From NCBI RefSeq assembly GCF_000004195.4, contig NC_030683.2, positions 68,357,764 to 68,421,763 of the forward strand: a DNA stretch of 64,000 nucleotides, read 5' to 3'. Shown here piece by piece: positions 23,642 through 35,467 of the stretch. A model generated the notes under the pieces. It was not told where the DNA came from. It saw only the letters and a program-made list of their open reading frames with translations, and did not search any database. Positions within the stretch are counted from its first letter, which is position 1, and every line of letters starts with the position of its first letter. Origin of the DNA: Xenopus tropicalis (lineage: Eukaryota > Chordata > Amphibia > Anura > Pipidae). Made by a program: the position numbers and the translations under genes.

Positions 23642-24724
23642 CCTTCTGGCCTACACCATTTTTTTTTTTAAATAAACCTGTGGGGAGACCAAAAATTTTT
23701 CTTATTGAATTCAGTAATGCTCTGTGATCCCTCTCAAATTGTTAAATTGCATTGTTCTGCTCATTTGCTGATGAGCAATTGTCTGCAGAAGTGCAAGGAA
23801 GGTATAACTTTTGACACATAAATTTTTTCTGTGTCTCCAGCTCCTATTCCTTTTAGCAGTTACAACCATCTATGCAGTTTTGCTGGGTTTTTAATGTGTT
23901 ACAACTCAAGTGTTAAACAGTTTCTGTTTGTCACCTGTACCTATCTAGGTGGGTAACAGCCACCCAGACCCACTATACCTTCTGCAGCACCAGCACCCAT
24001 TCTTTTATCTGTCTCAACCATCTTCCACTGCATACTCTGTGCCGTTTCCCTACTCATCCAAACATGGATGAGCTTTACCTCTGAAATATGCAAAACAGCA
24101 CATAGACAAGCCAGAGGACCTTTATGCCAAATGTTAAACATGGGGGGGATCCATTATGCTTTTGGATTGTGTGGCAGTCAGTGGCACAGGAAACACTGTA
24201 CTGTACTGTAAAGGAAAGAATGGTTTCCACTAAATTTCAGCAAATTCTGGATGCCAGTGTGAAACAGTGAGCCATAAAGGTTAATAGGGAATGGTTCCTA
24301 CAACAAATCAATAAACCTAAACATACTGACACAGTGCTCTACTTAACAACTCCATTTGCTCATTCTCCCTCAACCCATTGTGTTTTAATTTCCCCCCCCC
24401 CCCATCATCTTGTCAAGAAAGGTCCTCTGAGTGACTCCTGCATACAAGTAACAGCCCATGTGCCCCGTTTCCCTTTATTCACCTTTATACATTTGTAATC
24501 TGAATGCATCCCACCATTCATTTCTCTAGGTGGGCCATAGGTTAGTGCCTAAGTTGCCTAGCGGGTAATGCCCTGGTAACTGTGCTTTGACATTTTCAAA
24601 TATGTTTTTAAAAAGATAGATTCCTGCAGTAATTGTATTCTACTTTTTATAATTTTTGTTTTACAAAATGTAACTCAATATCTAATTCGATAAGTGGTGC
24701 CCAAACTCTTTTTTTAGCTGTATA

Positions 24725-24756
<32 letters not shown>

Positions 24757-24904
24757 TATGTTGGTCTTGTGTCCATACAGAAAAAAATCCAGTCTAATAG
24801 GATCTAGTGCCAGTCTGTTGGAAATGTCTTATTGGGGAGACCAGGCAGGAACATTAGCTGTGCAGCCAAAAAGACCAAACAAGCAGCTCTTTGTATATCT
24901 ACCT
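23642..24904. other. Unique non-coding DNA with TA microsatellite
   Basis: Contains an 11-bp C run near 24394 and a TA dinucleotide repeat at 24720-24747 followed by T. No gene or element is recognised. Confidence 0.5.
24720..24747. repeat. (TA)n microsatellite
   Basis: About 14 TA dinucleotides followed by a T run. Confidence 0.95.
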
Positions 24905-24907
24905 TTA

Positions 24908-25193
24908 GGGCTGTGGCACACGGGGAGATTAGTCTCCCGCGACTAATCCCCCTGGCGACTAATCTCCCTGATATGCGATGGTATACGCGGCACCGAAATC
25001 ACCAAAGTTCCATCTGAAGGCAACTTCTGCAATTTCGGCGCCGCGTACGTGATTCCACCAGTGAGAATGTAAATCTCCGGTGGGATTGCATACGCTGTGC
25101 CGAAATCCCCGAAGATGGCATTTCAGGGAGATTAGTCGCCCACGACAAGGGATATTTGTCACAGGCGACTAACCTCCTCATCTGTCATGGCCC
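24908..25193. mobile_element. Harbinger-type MITE, 286 bp
   Basis: The left end GGGCTGTGGCACACGGGGAG continues ATTAGTC. The complement of the right end is GGGCCATGACAGATGAGGAG and continues GTTAGTC. TTA flanks each side (24905-24907 and 25194-25196), which fits PIF/Harbinger. Internally it is GC-richer than its surroundings, with repeated GGCGACTAA and CGCGGCACCGAAAT / ATTTCGGCGCCGCG segments. It has no coding capacity. Confidence 0.72.
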
Positions 25194-27733
25194 TTAACAG
25201 ACGACCTTTTGCATTAGAATACAATAGGATTTTCTGTTTAATTCTGCATGGCCCCCTCTCATTTTGCATGGGTTATCTAATATTCCTAAAGAGGCGGTTG
25301 CCACAAATTGTATAACTTCCTACTGAGAGTGTCATCTTGTAGGCACAAAGTCTTCTTCTCCTTCAAAATATTATGTTACTAAAAGCTATTTTTGTGCTAG
25401 TGGGTGACACCCAGGCAGAAATCTGTGAGAGTAGAAAAAATGTGTGACACTTGACAAGGCTGGCTGGTTTATTAGGTGTTTTATACTCCATGAAATATAT
25501 TCACCGTGGGCTCATTGCAGCACAGATTTTGTCATTTTTAATAAGACAGGATAACATATGTGCATCAAGCAGCTCCAGGAAGATACACATATGAATTCAA
25601 CAGAGTAATGCAATAGCGTAATGGCAGAGATTATAGTAATTCTAATGGTCATTATTGGAAGTAAGCCTGATGGATTTCCACAATTCTCTGAAATAAAAAT
25701 CATTTTGTAGGACAGATAGGGACCAATGAGAAGGTTTCTGTTAAGGTTTACTGTAATATACTACAGTTTTGAAAAAGAAGGTTTAAAATCCTACTCTCTT
25801 TTGAAGCTAAAGTGCAAATATTTCATGCAATGCATGGTGTAAAAATGATTGTTCATGTTGTAACATATTGTTATATGTTTGTCATTTTGGACAGATGACT
25901 GCAAATAGGTACATTGTTTACTGTCTAAATGCTCAATAGGAATCTAAAATAGACAAAGATATATGAAAGGTGGACTTATTAAAATGCTGAGAATTGTTTT
26001 CATCTGCAGTAAATAATACTGGAATTTAATTTGCACTTCTTGCAGAGGACACTATATCTTTTCCAGTATTTGGGTTGCAGTTCCCCATTGGTGCCAGAGT
26101 TAAAAAAATAGTAGTATTGAAAATAGTAAGACTTTTTACTTCTAGTATAAATAAGAAGTTAACTATCCCCACTGTCTGATGTGGGGAACCTATGCCCTGG
26201 GGAGGGAGGGATGTGCTCCTATAAGTTCCTATTGGTTTTGTCTCTTTGGACTCCACTCCAGAAGAGTCCATGCATCTAAGAATTTAGGAAGAAGAGCTGT
26301 AAGTTAACTTAATCCTTAGTAATGGAGTGCCCATTATAGAGCACTCTAAGGGCCCTATTTTTCATACTGTGTAAAATGATTATTGCCAAAAAAACAGCAT
26401 AAAAAGCTGTGTAAAATTAATGGCAAATTCAAGTTGTGTGTTTTATTTTACGCTGCCCAATCGCTACATTTGACACTATTATTTTATACCTCTTCTTCGA
26501 TCTGTATAAATGTGTACAAGACTGACAATGTATATTAATATACCATTTGGGGTCTGTGCTCCAATAATGCTCTCTCTTGAGCAAGATTGCTAGCCTTTCC
26601 CCCAAGCTGGTATACCTCTTCTATCTAGAAAGACACCGACCCAAGGAATATTGCATTGCATTTTTCTTCTGCTTCCAGGTGTCCTTGTGTGGACTTGGAA
26701 TGGGCACATGCACAGTAGAGAAATTCTTGAAAATCAGACAGCACCCAGGCCAAGTTAACTCAAGGAACAGCTCGAAGCAGAAGAAAATAGTGGAGGCATG
26801 CTCACATCAAAGTACCATGTGCCAGGTGCACTAGCCTTGTGGTAGAGGTTTGCAATCTTACATGCTCGGGGTGTTTAACATTATCGAGTATTATAGTTTG
26901 AAGTAAGATCATTTATGGAGTGTAAGTGCAAATATGTACTTTCAGATGAACTTGTATACCAAAATAATGGATTAGACCCATTCAGATACTGATTGCACCA
27001 AGCAGAAAATCTAGTTGATAGGGCAGCATCAGACCTTGGGTAACTTCAATTGAAGCCTGAGACATGGCCCACAATTTGAGAGGCTGAATGGTCCCAGGAA
27101 ACAGGGGATTTTTATTGTTGGGCCCTTTGAGGAGGTATTTCTGATTGTTATTCCTATATTATCAAGCTCTGTAGTTTCAGAGTAGATTTATTGAACGATA
27201 TTGATTAATATTAACATATAGTATTGTCCAAGTCTTCAAGATTCATCACCCTAGACCAGCTAAAAAAAACATTTGGTCTGGGATATCAAATCCCATAGAA
27301 GGCTATATGTAATGATAATTGTGTTTTGAATTTTATTTTTATTCAGTGGATTCATTCAGTATTAATATTGACTTAAAATACTTTCCTGGAAGAGAAAATT
27401 CTGATTTTAGGCTTTTTATTAATATTCAGTCAATCCATTACAAATAAATCTGAGTCCTTATCGATTGATGCAGTCATAAATTCTGATGATTATTGTTGAT
27501 CACTTAATCACTCCACACTGATCTGGGGTAAATCAACCCTTTAAATTTAGGTCCCATGGGAAAAATGTTAACACACACAGAAATTAAATATTACTAGGTT
27601 GTCACCTTAATCTGTTTAGAACTGATATGTATAGAATATTTTAATGAGCCTGTGATTAAGTGCTGTGAGCTTGAAGGCTATAGTGTGCCCTACATTTGTT
27701 TGAAATCAAATGTTGTTCCTTTTTATTCTTTAG

Positions 27734-27770
27734 GTCTGGGGCTATTCCCCCGGACCTTACATTGTTTCTG
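27734..27770 (+). other. Speculative 37-nt exon-like segment
   Basis: A pyrimidine-rich tract ending TTTATTCTTTAG immediately precedes a GC-richer 37-nt block, followed directly by GTGAGC, so acceptor and donor consensus bracket it. It translates without stops as VWGYSPGPYIVS or SGAIPPDLTLFL in two frames. No protein was recognised, and such bracketed segments arise by chance in several kb of DNA. Confidence 0.15.
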
Positions 27771-28562
27771 GTGAGCTCCACGCTCTTATTTTTATTTCTT
27801 TTTCATGTACAGAATATTATTCACAACCATCCCAAATGGAAGTCATAGAAAAGAGCAAGTTATGTGTATCTGCCCTTGATACACTGGGGTATACACATAA
27901 GGTCCTATCTCACCATTACGCTTGCATTAGAATTAATTAGGACTGGACATGTCTGTTATTAGTTAGTTCACTACAGAAGGTAGTTAGGTAATTACAGAGT
28001 TCTTCTATTTTGTCACATAAAGAAATCAGCTTTACGAGCCACCTTCCCACTTCTATTAATTGCATGTCAAAGCCGTTCCTGCTCATTAACATCCCCTGCC
28101 CTGCCTGAACTGACCCTGAGGGAGGAGGGACTGGGGGCATGCAGAAGCTTTCATGGTACAGGAAAGAACTGTTTCAATCCTCTTCTCTTCGCTCTGTCTG
28201 ACGCTAATCTGTCTATCTGTGCGGGAGGTATACAGCCATTTAGCTTGGAAAAGCTGCATTAATGTATCCAGAAATAGCAGCAGGCAGCTGGAACAGCAGA
28301 AAGGGATAGAAAAATCATAAGATAGAGAGGCAACTTACATTTACCCAGTGTTTTGCAGCTTACCTACCTTTGTTAATTAGACAATTAAGAACATACAGTA
28401 TTAGCTACCTTAACATGCATACCTATAAAGCATTCACTAGGATGTTGTAATACACATTCTAGACACTGTAATGCATAGTACAGTGGGGTCTATAATTATT
28501 ATTTATAAAATAAAGCATAACTGACTTCATATGTAAACACATTTATACATGGCTATTTACAT

Positions 28563-28743
28563 ATAGTGGCATAATTTGAAGATACAGGACCCCCTGCAAA
28601 AATCTTTAGGCACCTTCAGGCAGCCACCCTCCCTGTCTGTCTGTCAAGAAAGGCCTGGGGAGGGAGACTATCATCCAGCAGACTATGTGGTCTGGGCCCC
28701 TTATCCCCCCTAGTCTACTGTATGGTAGCTATGCCACATTACT
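28563..28743. mobile_element. Probable hAT-type MITE (AGTGGCATAA ends)
   Basis: The left end reads AGTGGCATAATTTG. The complement of the right end reads TGTGGCATAGCTACCATACA, with AGACTAGGGGGG and GGCCCAGACC inside, which fits the common frog repeat type beginning CAGTGGCGTAACTA. The flanking 8-mers are too diverged to prove a duplication. Confidence 0.45.
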
Positions 28744-31428
28744 CATTATTTGCCACAAGAAACAATGGGGTCACTGTGGCTTTCAGTGGCTGGAATCCCT
28801 GTGTTTCATTAAAAGGTTTTGTATATTCACGTTGTTGTGTCAGAGCTTGCACAACCACATTAAAGTTAATGGAGCCACCCTAATTTTGTATACAATTATT
28901 TCTAAACATCTCCTTTGCTTGTCTTTAAGAAAAAATAAATAAAGCTGTGCTAGTGCTCCTTTAAAGCAGCATCAATATAAGTGATATCTGACTTTTGAAC
29001 ATCCGCACTGTCTCTTCAGCAAGAGTTCTTAATCATTTGCTATAAAGTCAGCCCTGAAATTGACTTCCTTAATTTCCCTTACCACCACCATTAAAAGCTT
29101 GTTTCATGCGTCAACTACCTTGTAATTGTACTTGTAATTCCCCTAAAGAATTTGTAAGTCAAACAAAGTGCATGGAAGCTCTGTTTTCTCTTTCCTTAAA
29201 AGTAGGATAATAGCCATTTAATTAGTACGCAAGAAACACATTATGTGTGAAAGAGACTTGGTATGATGTTGCAGGAATAAAAAAGGGAAATAGATATTTC
29301 TAGATTGTTGCTGGGTATCTGTAGCATATTTGAAAGATTAGCATAAGTCAGAAGTTTTCTTTGTTTTGTTTCACTCCAGTCGGCCATATTGAAACAGGCA
29401 TTCTGGAGACATTATTAAACATTCAGTTCTTCTGATGCCTATTTCACTTTGTGCACGTTGAATGCTATATGTTTTTTTGTCATACTAATACACAGGCATG
29501 TTCTTTAATTTGGCTTTTCCTTGGCTGAGCAATCCAAACCCCTCCAGCTTTGCTGTTTTAGCCAGTACTGCACTGCTTCCTTCAAGAGTGCACAGGGTCT
29601 TGTAATCTAGTACTGGCCAGCTCTTATTAAAAGAAATAACACCATTCCCAACTACAGGCTACGTTCACCCAGCCCAAGTGGGTAACAGCCTTGTTGATTT
29701 ATATAAAATGGGATTGAAAGCAGCATACCAGCAAGTACAAGTCAGTGAGGGCAGGAGGTAAGAACACACTTAGCATGCAGAATCTGTCAAGGTGAGACTG
29801 TTTGACATTGCTGGACCCTAAACAACACAGATACATTTGCTTGATTCTGGGCGCTTCAGCAGTGTCCGTTGAGTATGTTCCTTTATATAAATGATGAAAT
29901 CTTTGATTTTGTAGGAAATGAATCTGCCAGTGTGCACGCTGTCAGCCACATCTTTGGTTGAATGGAAATGGTATTGATATTGTCAGACAAACTAGCATGC
30001 TTACCAGCTGCGTAACTTGGTTGCGCCAGGCTCCCTGCAAAAAGATCTTCTAAGGGGACCTGGCACAAACATTTTGTCCTTGTGGGCTTTAAGTATTAAA
30101 TATCTGGAGACCTCTGCTCTAGAGCTTCTGTGCTTTTCTGTGGCATGAAGCATGTATGTGCTATAACCATGTAAAAACTATATAAATTAAAAATGTTGTT
30201 TGGAAAGCGACATCTTGAAAGTTGCAGTGCACTATGCATTACCCCCTTTCAAGATCCACCAGTCATTTTTCTTGCACTTGCTGAGAAACTGAAGTGTATA
30301 GCAACACTACCATAGGTACCATGTATTTTGTTGCCCTTTACAGTGCATTAAAGCCACCTTGATATTTATTCTATGTACAACAAAATCTCCTATTTGGTTT
30401 TATTTTTACAAATCAATGGAACCTGACCCATCAAGTGGTCTTGGGGCGCACATGAATTCTTCAGGCCAGGCATGATTTGGCAGTTCCCACTGATGAGTAT
30501 ACAGTATATGCAAATATGCTAGGAAAAATGCACATAATAAGCCATTGTATACACTCATCTGTCACTGTCTATTTAAGGAAAAAAATAAATGGAAGAAAAA
30601 CCCTACTTATAAATAGCATATACTTTCCTTTTAGCGGAATAATTGTGCAGAGAGGGGGAGATATGAAATGTAAATGAATGCAAACCAGGAAAGATGTTAC
30701 TTAAAAATGTATAATTTCATGCAAACTAGTACAGCCATAATACATAGAATCACACAACACAATTTATGCTTTTGTTTTAACACATAATATTATTATGAAA
30801 AAAAATGCTTCCTTTAAATAAATAACCTATGCCTTGTTTGCAACAATATCTTGGTCATGCTCCTATATTCTTCAAGACCCCCTAATACTTACAGTATTGA
30901 GCACTAAGGGGCACAATTTTGTTCAGTCTCTTGTGCCCTGTGTCTTTGTAAACCACCCCTATGGGATTTTAACACAAAAACAAATTACAGTAGCAAAAGG
31001 AACAGCATGTTGGGATAACATGAAGATGATAAAATGACTGTTAAGTACATTATTATCTTGAACACTAATGAGACTTGCCCCAGGCTGAAACTCGTATTTT
31101 ATTGTTATAAAATAGGGACAGATTGAATGTAAATTTTGTGTGTATTCTGATCCTGTTAGAAAACCTAAAGATTTATATTGGAGCCACTGTCATTCTAGAG
31201 GCTGCACCAGTGGTATTATATTGTGATTATTCTTTTATGTAGCACATTTTTTTCATAATTTGCAGCAGTCCTTGCCCCCAATGGAACTTCCAATCTAAGT
31301 TCCATGAAGCATTCACACTACTGAATAGGACTGATTTTATTAGGAGTTAGTGTTATGCTATATTAAAGATAGCATTTAATTCTTGATACTCTCTGCTAAA
31401 CGTGCGCTTCTCCTAAATAGCAGGGATG

Positions 31429-31694
31429 TTGAGAGCGTCCTCAGTGGATGCATCGCTACCTGGTTCGGCAACAGCACTGGCTACAACCGCAAAGCTCTGC
31501 AGAGAGAGGTGCGGTGTTCCGAAAAGATAATTGGAGGTTAGCTTCCCTCCCTCCAGGATCATCAAAGACTCCAGTCACCCTAGTCACAGACTGTTCCAAC
31601 TACTTCCGTCAGGCAGGAGATATAGTAGCATCCGGTCCCGAACCAGCAGGCTGAGTAACAGCTTTTTCCATCAGGCCATCAGACTGCTAAACAC
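31429..31694 (+). pseudogene. LINE ORF2 C-terminal fragment, frameshifted
   Basis: One frame reads VESVLSGCIATWFGNSTGYN and continues to an EKIIGG ending at a stop (31548-31550). After a frameshift the next frame reads IIKDSSHPSHRLFQLLPSGR and continues RYSSIRSRTSRLSNSFFHQAIRLLN. This is the conserved region after the reverse transcriptase in many fish and frog CR1/L2-like LINEs. It is truncated at the 5' side and not functional. Confidence 0.75.
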
Positions 31695-32296
31695 TAGTGA
31701 TGGGCGAAAAGTTTCGCCAGGCATGGATTCGCGGCGAATTTCCGCGTTTCGCCATTGGCGGATTGTTTCACGAAACGGATGAAAAATTTCGCAGCGGAAA
31801 AATTTGCCGCACGTCCAAAAATTGTCGCCGGCGTCAAAAAAGAATAGTCGCGGGCGACAAAATAATAGCCGCGGGCGACGAAACAATAGCGCGCAACAAA
31901 ATAATAGCCGCGGGCGACGAAACAAGAGCCGCGCGACGAAACAAGAGCCACGCGACGAAACAGGAGCCGCGGGCGACGAAACAAGAGCCACGCGCGACGA
32001 AATAATAGCCGCGAGACGAAACAATAGCCGCGGGCGACGAAACAAGAGCCGCGCGACGAAACAAGAGCCGCGGGCGACAAAACAAGAGCCGCGCGACGAA
32101 ATAATAGCCGCGCGACAAAACAATAGCCGCGGGAGACGAAACCATAGCCGCGCGACAAAATAATAGCCGCGGGCGACAATTTTTTTTGTCGCACGACATT
32201 TTCGCCGTTTCGCTAATTTTTCGCCGTTTCGCGGATCTTTTCAAAGATTCGCGGATTTTTCGGCGAAGCGAAACGGAACAGATTCGCTCATCACTA
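31695..32296. mobile_element. hAT MITE with CpG-rich internal minisatellite, 602 bp
   Basis: The ends are TAGTGATGGGCGAA and TTCGCTCATCACTA. The perfect 8-bp duplication CTAAACAC flanks it (31687-31694 and 32297-32304), the size expected for hAT. Both termini are rich in TTTCGC/GCGAAA motifs. It has no transposase. The long overlapping open frames on both strands come from the internal repeat. Confidence 0.9.
31845..32180. repeat. CpG-rich minisatellite, unit about 18-21 bp
   Basis: About 17 imperfect copies of a unit like GCCGCGGGCGACGAAACAAG, with variants losing the GG, changing CGACGAAAC to CGACAAAAT, or AAGAG to AATAG. Each unit holds three or four CpGs, extreme for vertebrate repeat DNA. 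Confidence 0.92.
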
Positions 32297-32511
32297 CTAA
32301 ACACTGACCACTAACACTTCATAGACACTTTAGCAACACTACAACACTATTCATGTGCACTCATTCTTATATTTTGTACATACATTATACATGCCTACTC
32401 GTGCATATTTATTCTATATTTTGTACTCCACTTGCACACAAGAATTTCACTCACATGTACTGTACCAGTGTACCAGTAATATGATGTGACAATAAAAGTG
32501 ATTTGATTTTG

Positions 32512-33346
32512 TTTTAAGGAGAGACTTTTCTTTGGGGAAGTACTTCTGACATAACAGTGTAAGACATGCCAACATTCTGAGCTGGGCAAAAGCGAGAAAA
32601 AGTTATGGTTAATTATTTGGACACAGTAACTATAATCTTTATGTGTCACATCTATGATGTCTTGTCTATCTCTCCTCTCCTAGGAGGGTGGGTGCTATTT
32701 ATACAGTCCACTATCTATTGTTTACACCTAGTTCACGGGCTCCCCTGACTTCACTAAGAGGCTTTGCTTCTCTTATGGCACTAAGCTTCTTAATGGGGCC
32801 TTTAACTCCAGAAACACCAACACATCAACTCCCAGGACCAGGTGAACTCCAAAGAAAAAGAGCCATGTGCTGCCTCCACTTACAGTAGATAAACTATGAG
32901 CAGAAACAATGTACACTACCCCTGGGCCTATGGGAACTCATCCCTCCCCCAGAGCTAGTGGGTAAACTATCAATTTTTAACACACTTTTTGCAGGAAAAT
33001 AAACCTGACTCTTTACTGTGTTCCAAATGTACAAACTTGTGGAGACCCAGACTGGGCCCTTGTGAAAACAACTGGGCCCTTGTCAAGGTCAAGCAAAAAT
33101 ACCACACCAACAAAGAGAGGGGAGGTTCATAGCAAGTGAAGCAACATAGTCATCCTATATGTGGCTGGAACATAAGAAAAACTTAGGAGACTTTTCAACA
33201 AACACTACATTCCTGTGTTTATCAAAACAGTCAACACCTTGAAGTTAATACCCCCCAAAAGAGACAGCAGCAAAGCACACGGAAAGTAATGTGGTAATGG
33301 GCTATCTAGTGTAAGGAAAAGTACACATATGTATACTGGACCTTGT
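32512..33346. other. Unique non-coding DNA
   Basis: No gene or repeat recognised between the LINE remnant and the L1 insertion. It ends with the left L1 target duplication at 33347. Confidence 0.5.
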
Positions 33347-33361
33347 AAAAATGAAATAACC
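33347..33361. repeat. Left L1 target-site duplication (15 bp)
   Basis: AAAAATGAAATAACC, repeated exactly at 35453-35467 after the poly(A) tail. The TTTTT on the complementary strand fits an L1-type endonuclease nick. Confidence 0.88.
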
Positions 33362-35452
33362 CGATAAGCAGGGGCACCAGACAAGGATGTCCCCTATCAC
33401 CCCTACTTTTTGCCCTTGCAATGGAACCACTGGCATGTCATCTTAAACTATCACAAGAAGTAGAGGGACTTAAACTCGGTAACACAACTGAACTAGTGTC
33501 CATGTATGCAGATGACACCCTCCTGTATCTGGCCAACCCACATCAAGCCCTGACATCGGCCCTAGATATAATAAATAACCACACCATCTTCTCCGGACTT
33601 AAAATAAACAGGTCCAAATCAGTCATCCTCCCAATAGACACCCCCCCCCAACCCACCCAACCAAACAAACCAGTTAAATTGGGTAACCTCATTCAAATAC
33701 TTGGATCCACGGAGATCTAAAGAAATATATAGATCTAAATATTAACCCAATTATGAGGTATTTAGAGAACAAAACAGAAACATGGAGGCGCCTACTACTT
33801 ACATTAACTGGAAGAATAAACCTATTTAAAATGATAGCAATCCCCAAACTAACGTATATCTATAGGCAGTCCCCCATAACAATTCCCCAATCAATTTTCC
33901 ATAAACTAGAAAGCCTAATGGTATCTCTGTTCTGGAACGGAGAACAACCCCGAATGTCTCTACAGACTCTACAACTCCCAACCACTAGTGGGGGACTAGC
34001 AGCCCCAAACCCATATAAGTACTATCTAGCCTCTCAGCTAGTGACAGCATGGAGATGGACCTCACCGTCCCCGACTAATGCAGCCACCTTGCTCGAAATA
34101 CAAATTATAGGGTCCCAGGAGGAACTCCAAAACCTGCTATACAGGGGGACAAATAACTCCAAACGAGCAACCCAACCAATGAGAACCACAGTTAGTGTGT
34201 GGAAGAAAGCACTCAAAATCTTCCCCAAAACACAACCGCACAACCGTATACTCCCCTATGGCATAACCCAAACCTGGAACAGCTACAAACAATACCTGAC
34301 CCTAAAATATGGTCATGCCACAACATAAAATACCTATCAGATATAATGCCACAAGGTACATTACTTACCTTCCAAGAACTAAAACAAACCTTCTCCCTTC
34401 CAAATACAATGTTATTCAGGTACTTACAGTTACGCCATGCTATAGGAACCCAATTTGGAGGCCAAGTAGTAGATACAACCCCAAGAAATATTGAGAACCT
34501 AACTCGTACAGAGAATCTCAACAAACCTCTCTCAGTATTCTATACCCAGTTGATGAGGGTAAGCAATACAAATCTGATTAAACTAAGAGAAAAGTGGCAA
34601 CGGGTCATCCCCCAACTTACCCCAGACATATGGGAGGATATTTTAGAGTCAACACTAGAAGGTATCATCAGTAGTAGAGACAGACTAACACAACTGAAAT
34701 ACCTCCATCGTACCTACCTCACACCCCAAAGACTGCATAAAATGTACCCAACTATAGGACAAGAATGCCCCAGATGCCATCACTCCCCGGCTGATTTCAT
34801 ACATATGGTATGGAGCTGTCCACGGGCACAACAATTCTGGGGCAAAGTAGCAAATATCATAAGGGATAGAACAAATCTAATACTCCGGTTGGACCCAATA
34901 ACAACACTGTTGAATCAGGTAGAAGACCTATCGCCTAATAGGGCTGAAAGAACACTACTTCTTATATTATGCATGTATGCCAAAAAAACAGTTGCTCTAT
35001 ACTGGAAATCACATGAGGGTCCCAGAGTTGCAGCATGGGAATCCATGATTAATAAAGCCATACCCTTATACAAGTTGACATATATAAGATGGGGGTGCCC
35101 TCAAAAATTTGACAAAATATGGGCAACATGGTTGGAACCAGAACCCTCCTAAGATCTGTAGGCCAGGGAAGGTCCCACTCCCAAACCCTCCCTGGACAGC
35201 CCCCCATACCTCACACAAAAGTGTGAAGCTAGTACCCTAATCATGCCCGGGATGGTACACAGATGGTTGAGAAGGAAAGACCAACGGCTATACAATATAT
35301 GCACTAGCAAAGAAGACACTGCAAAGTTTTTTATTGTTAAATTGTTAATTTGGTTTTATTTACCTATTGTACAATAAACAAATGTCATTGGATTATAAAA
35401 TACTGTAAACTATGTACATTCAAACTCAATAAAAGAATTGTAAAAAAAAAAA
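33362..35452 (+). mobile_element. 5'-truncated L1-clade retrotransposon, about 2.1 kb
   Basis: It starts within the reverse transcriptase and ends with AATAAA (35428-35433), a poly(A) run from 35442, and a 15-bp direct duplication. 5' truncation, poly(A) and a long duplication are the classic outcome of target-primed L1 insertion. Confidence 0.92.
33364..35152 (+). pseudogene. L1 ORF2 remnant (RT palm to C-terminal zinc knuckle), two frameshifts
   Basis: Segment 1 (33364-33720) has GTRQGCPLSPLLFALAMEP and the catalytic MYADDTLLYL. Segment 2 continues in another frame from about 33703 (KYIDLNINPIMRYLENKTET through LTGRINLFKM and the SLFWNG motif). Segment 3, in the third frame from about 34240, runs through PLWHNPNL, a CPRCHHSPADFIHMVWSCP knuckle and a stop at 35150-35152. 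The fingers part of the RT and the endonuclease are missing. Order and motifs match L1-clade ORF2. It is inactive. Confidence 0.88.
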
Positions 35453-35467
35453 AAAAATGAAATAACC

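Larger units (their letters stand above)
25197..31425. other. Long non-coding stretch, mostly unique
   Basis: No gene is supported over 6 kb. A probable hAT-type MITE (28563-28743) and one speculative microexon (27734-27770) are listed separately. Poly-pyrimidine and AT-rich segments occur but no conserved protein frame. It could be intronic or intergenic. Confidence 0.5.
31426..32511 (+). mobile_element. 3' end of an old CR1/L2-like LINE, interrupted by a hAT MITE
   Basis: Coding remnant at 31429-31694, then the hAT insertion, then 3' untranslated sequence (32305-32511) ending GTGACAATAAAAGTGATTTG. Removing the hAT and one 8-bp duplication restores continuous LINE sequence across CTGCTAAACAC/TGACCACT. 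It is therefore older than the hAT. Clade assignment is by resemblance of the C-terminal motif. Confidence 0.7.

Noticed and set aside
31845..32180. Array resembling a CRISPR (short regular repeats)
   Set aside because: Units are contiguous without unique spacers and lie inside a vertebrate hAT MITE.
31671..32304. Several overlapping open frames of 100-166 codons on both strands
   Set aside because: They are low-complexity translations of the CpG-rich minisatellite (RLLFRR, RGRRN types) in a non-coding hAT MITE.
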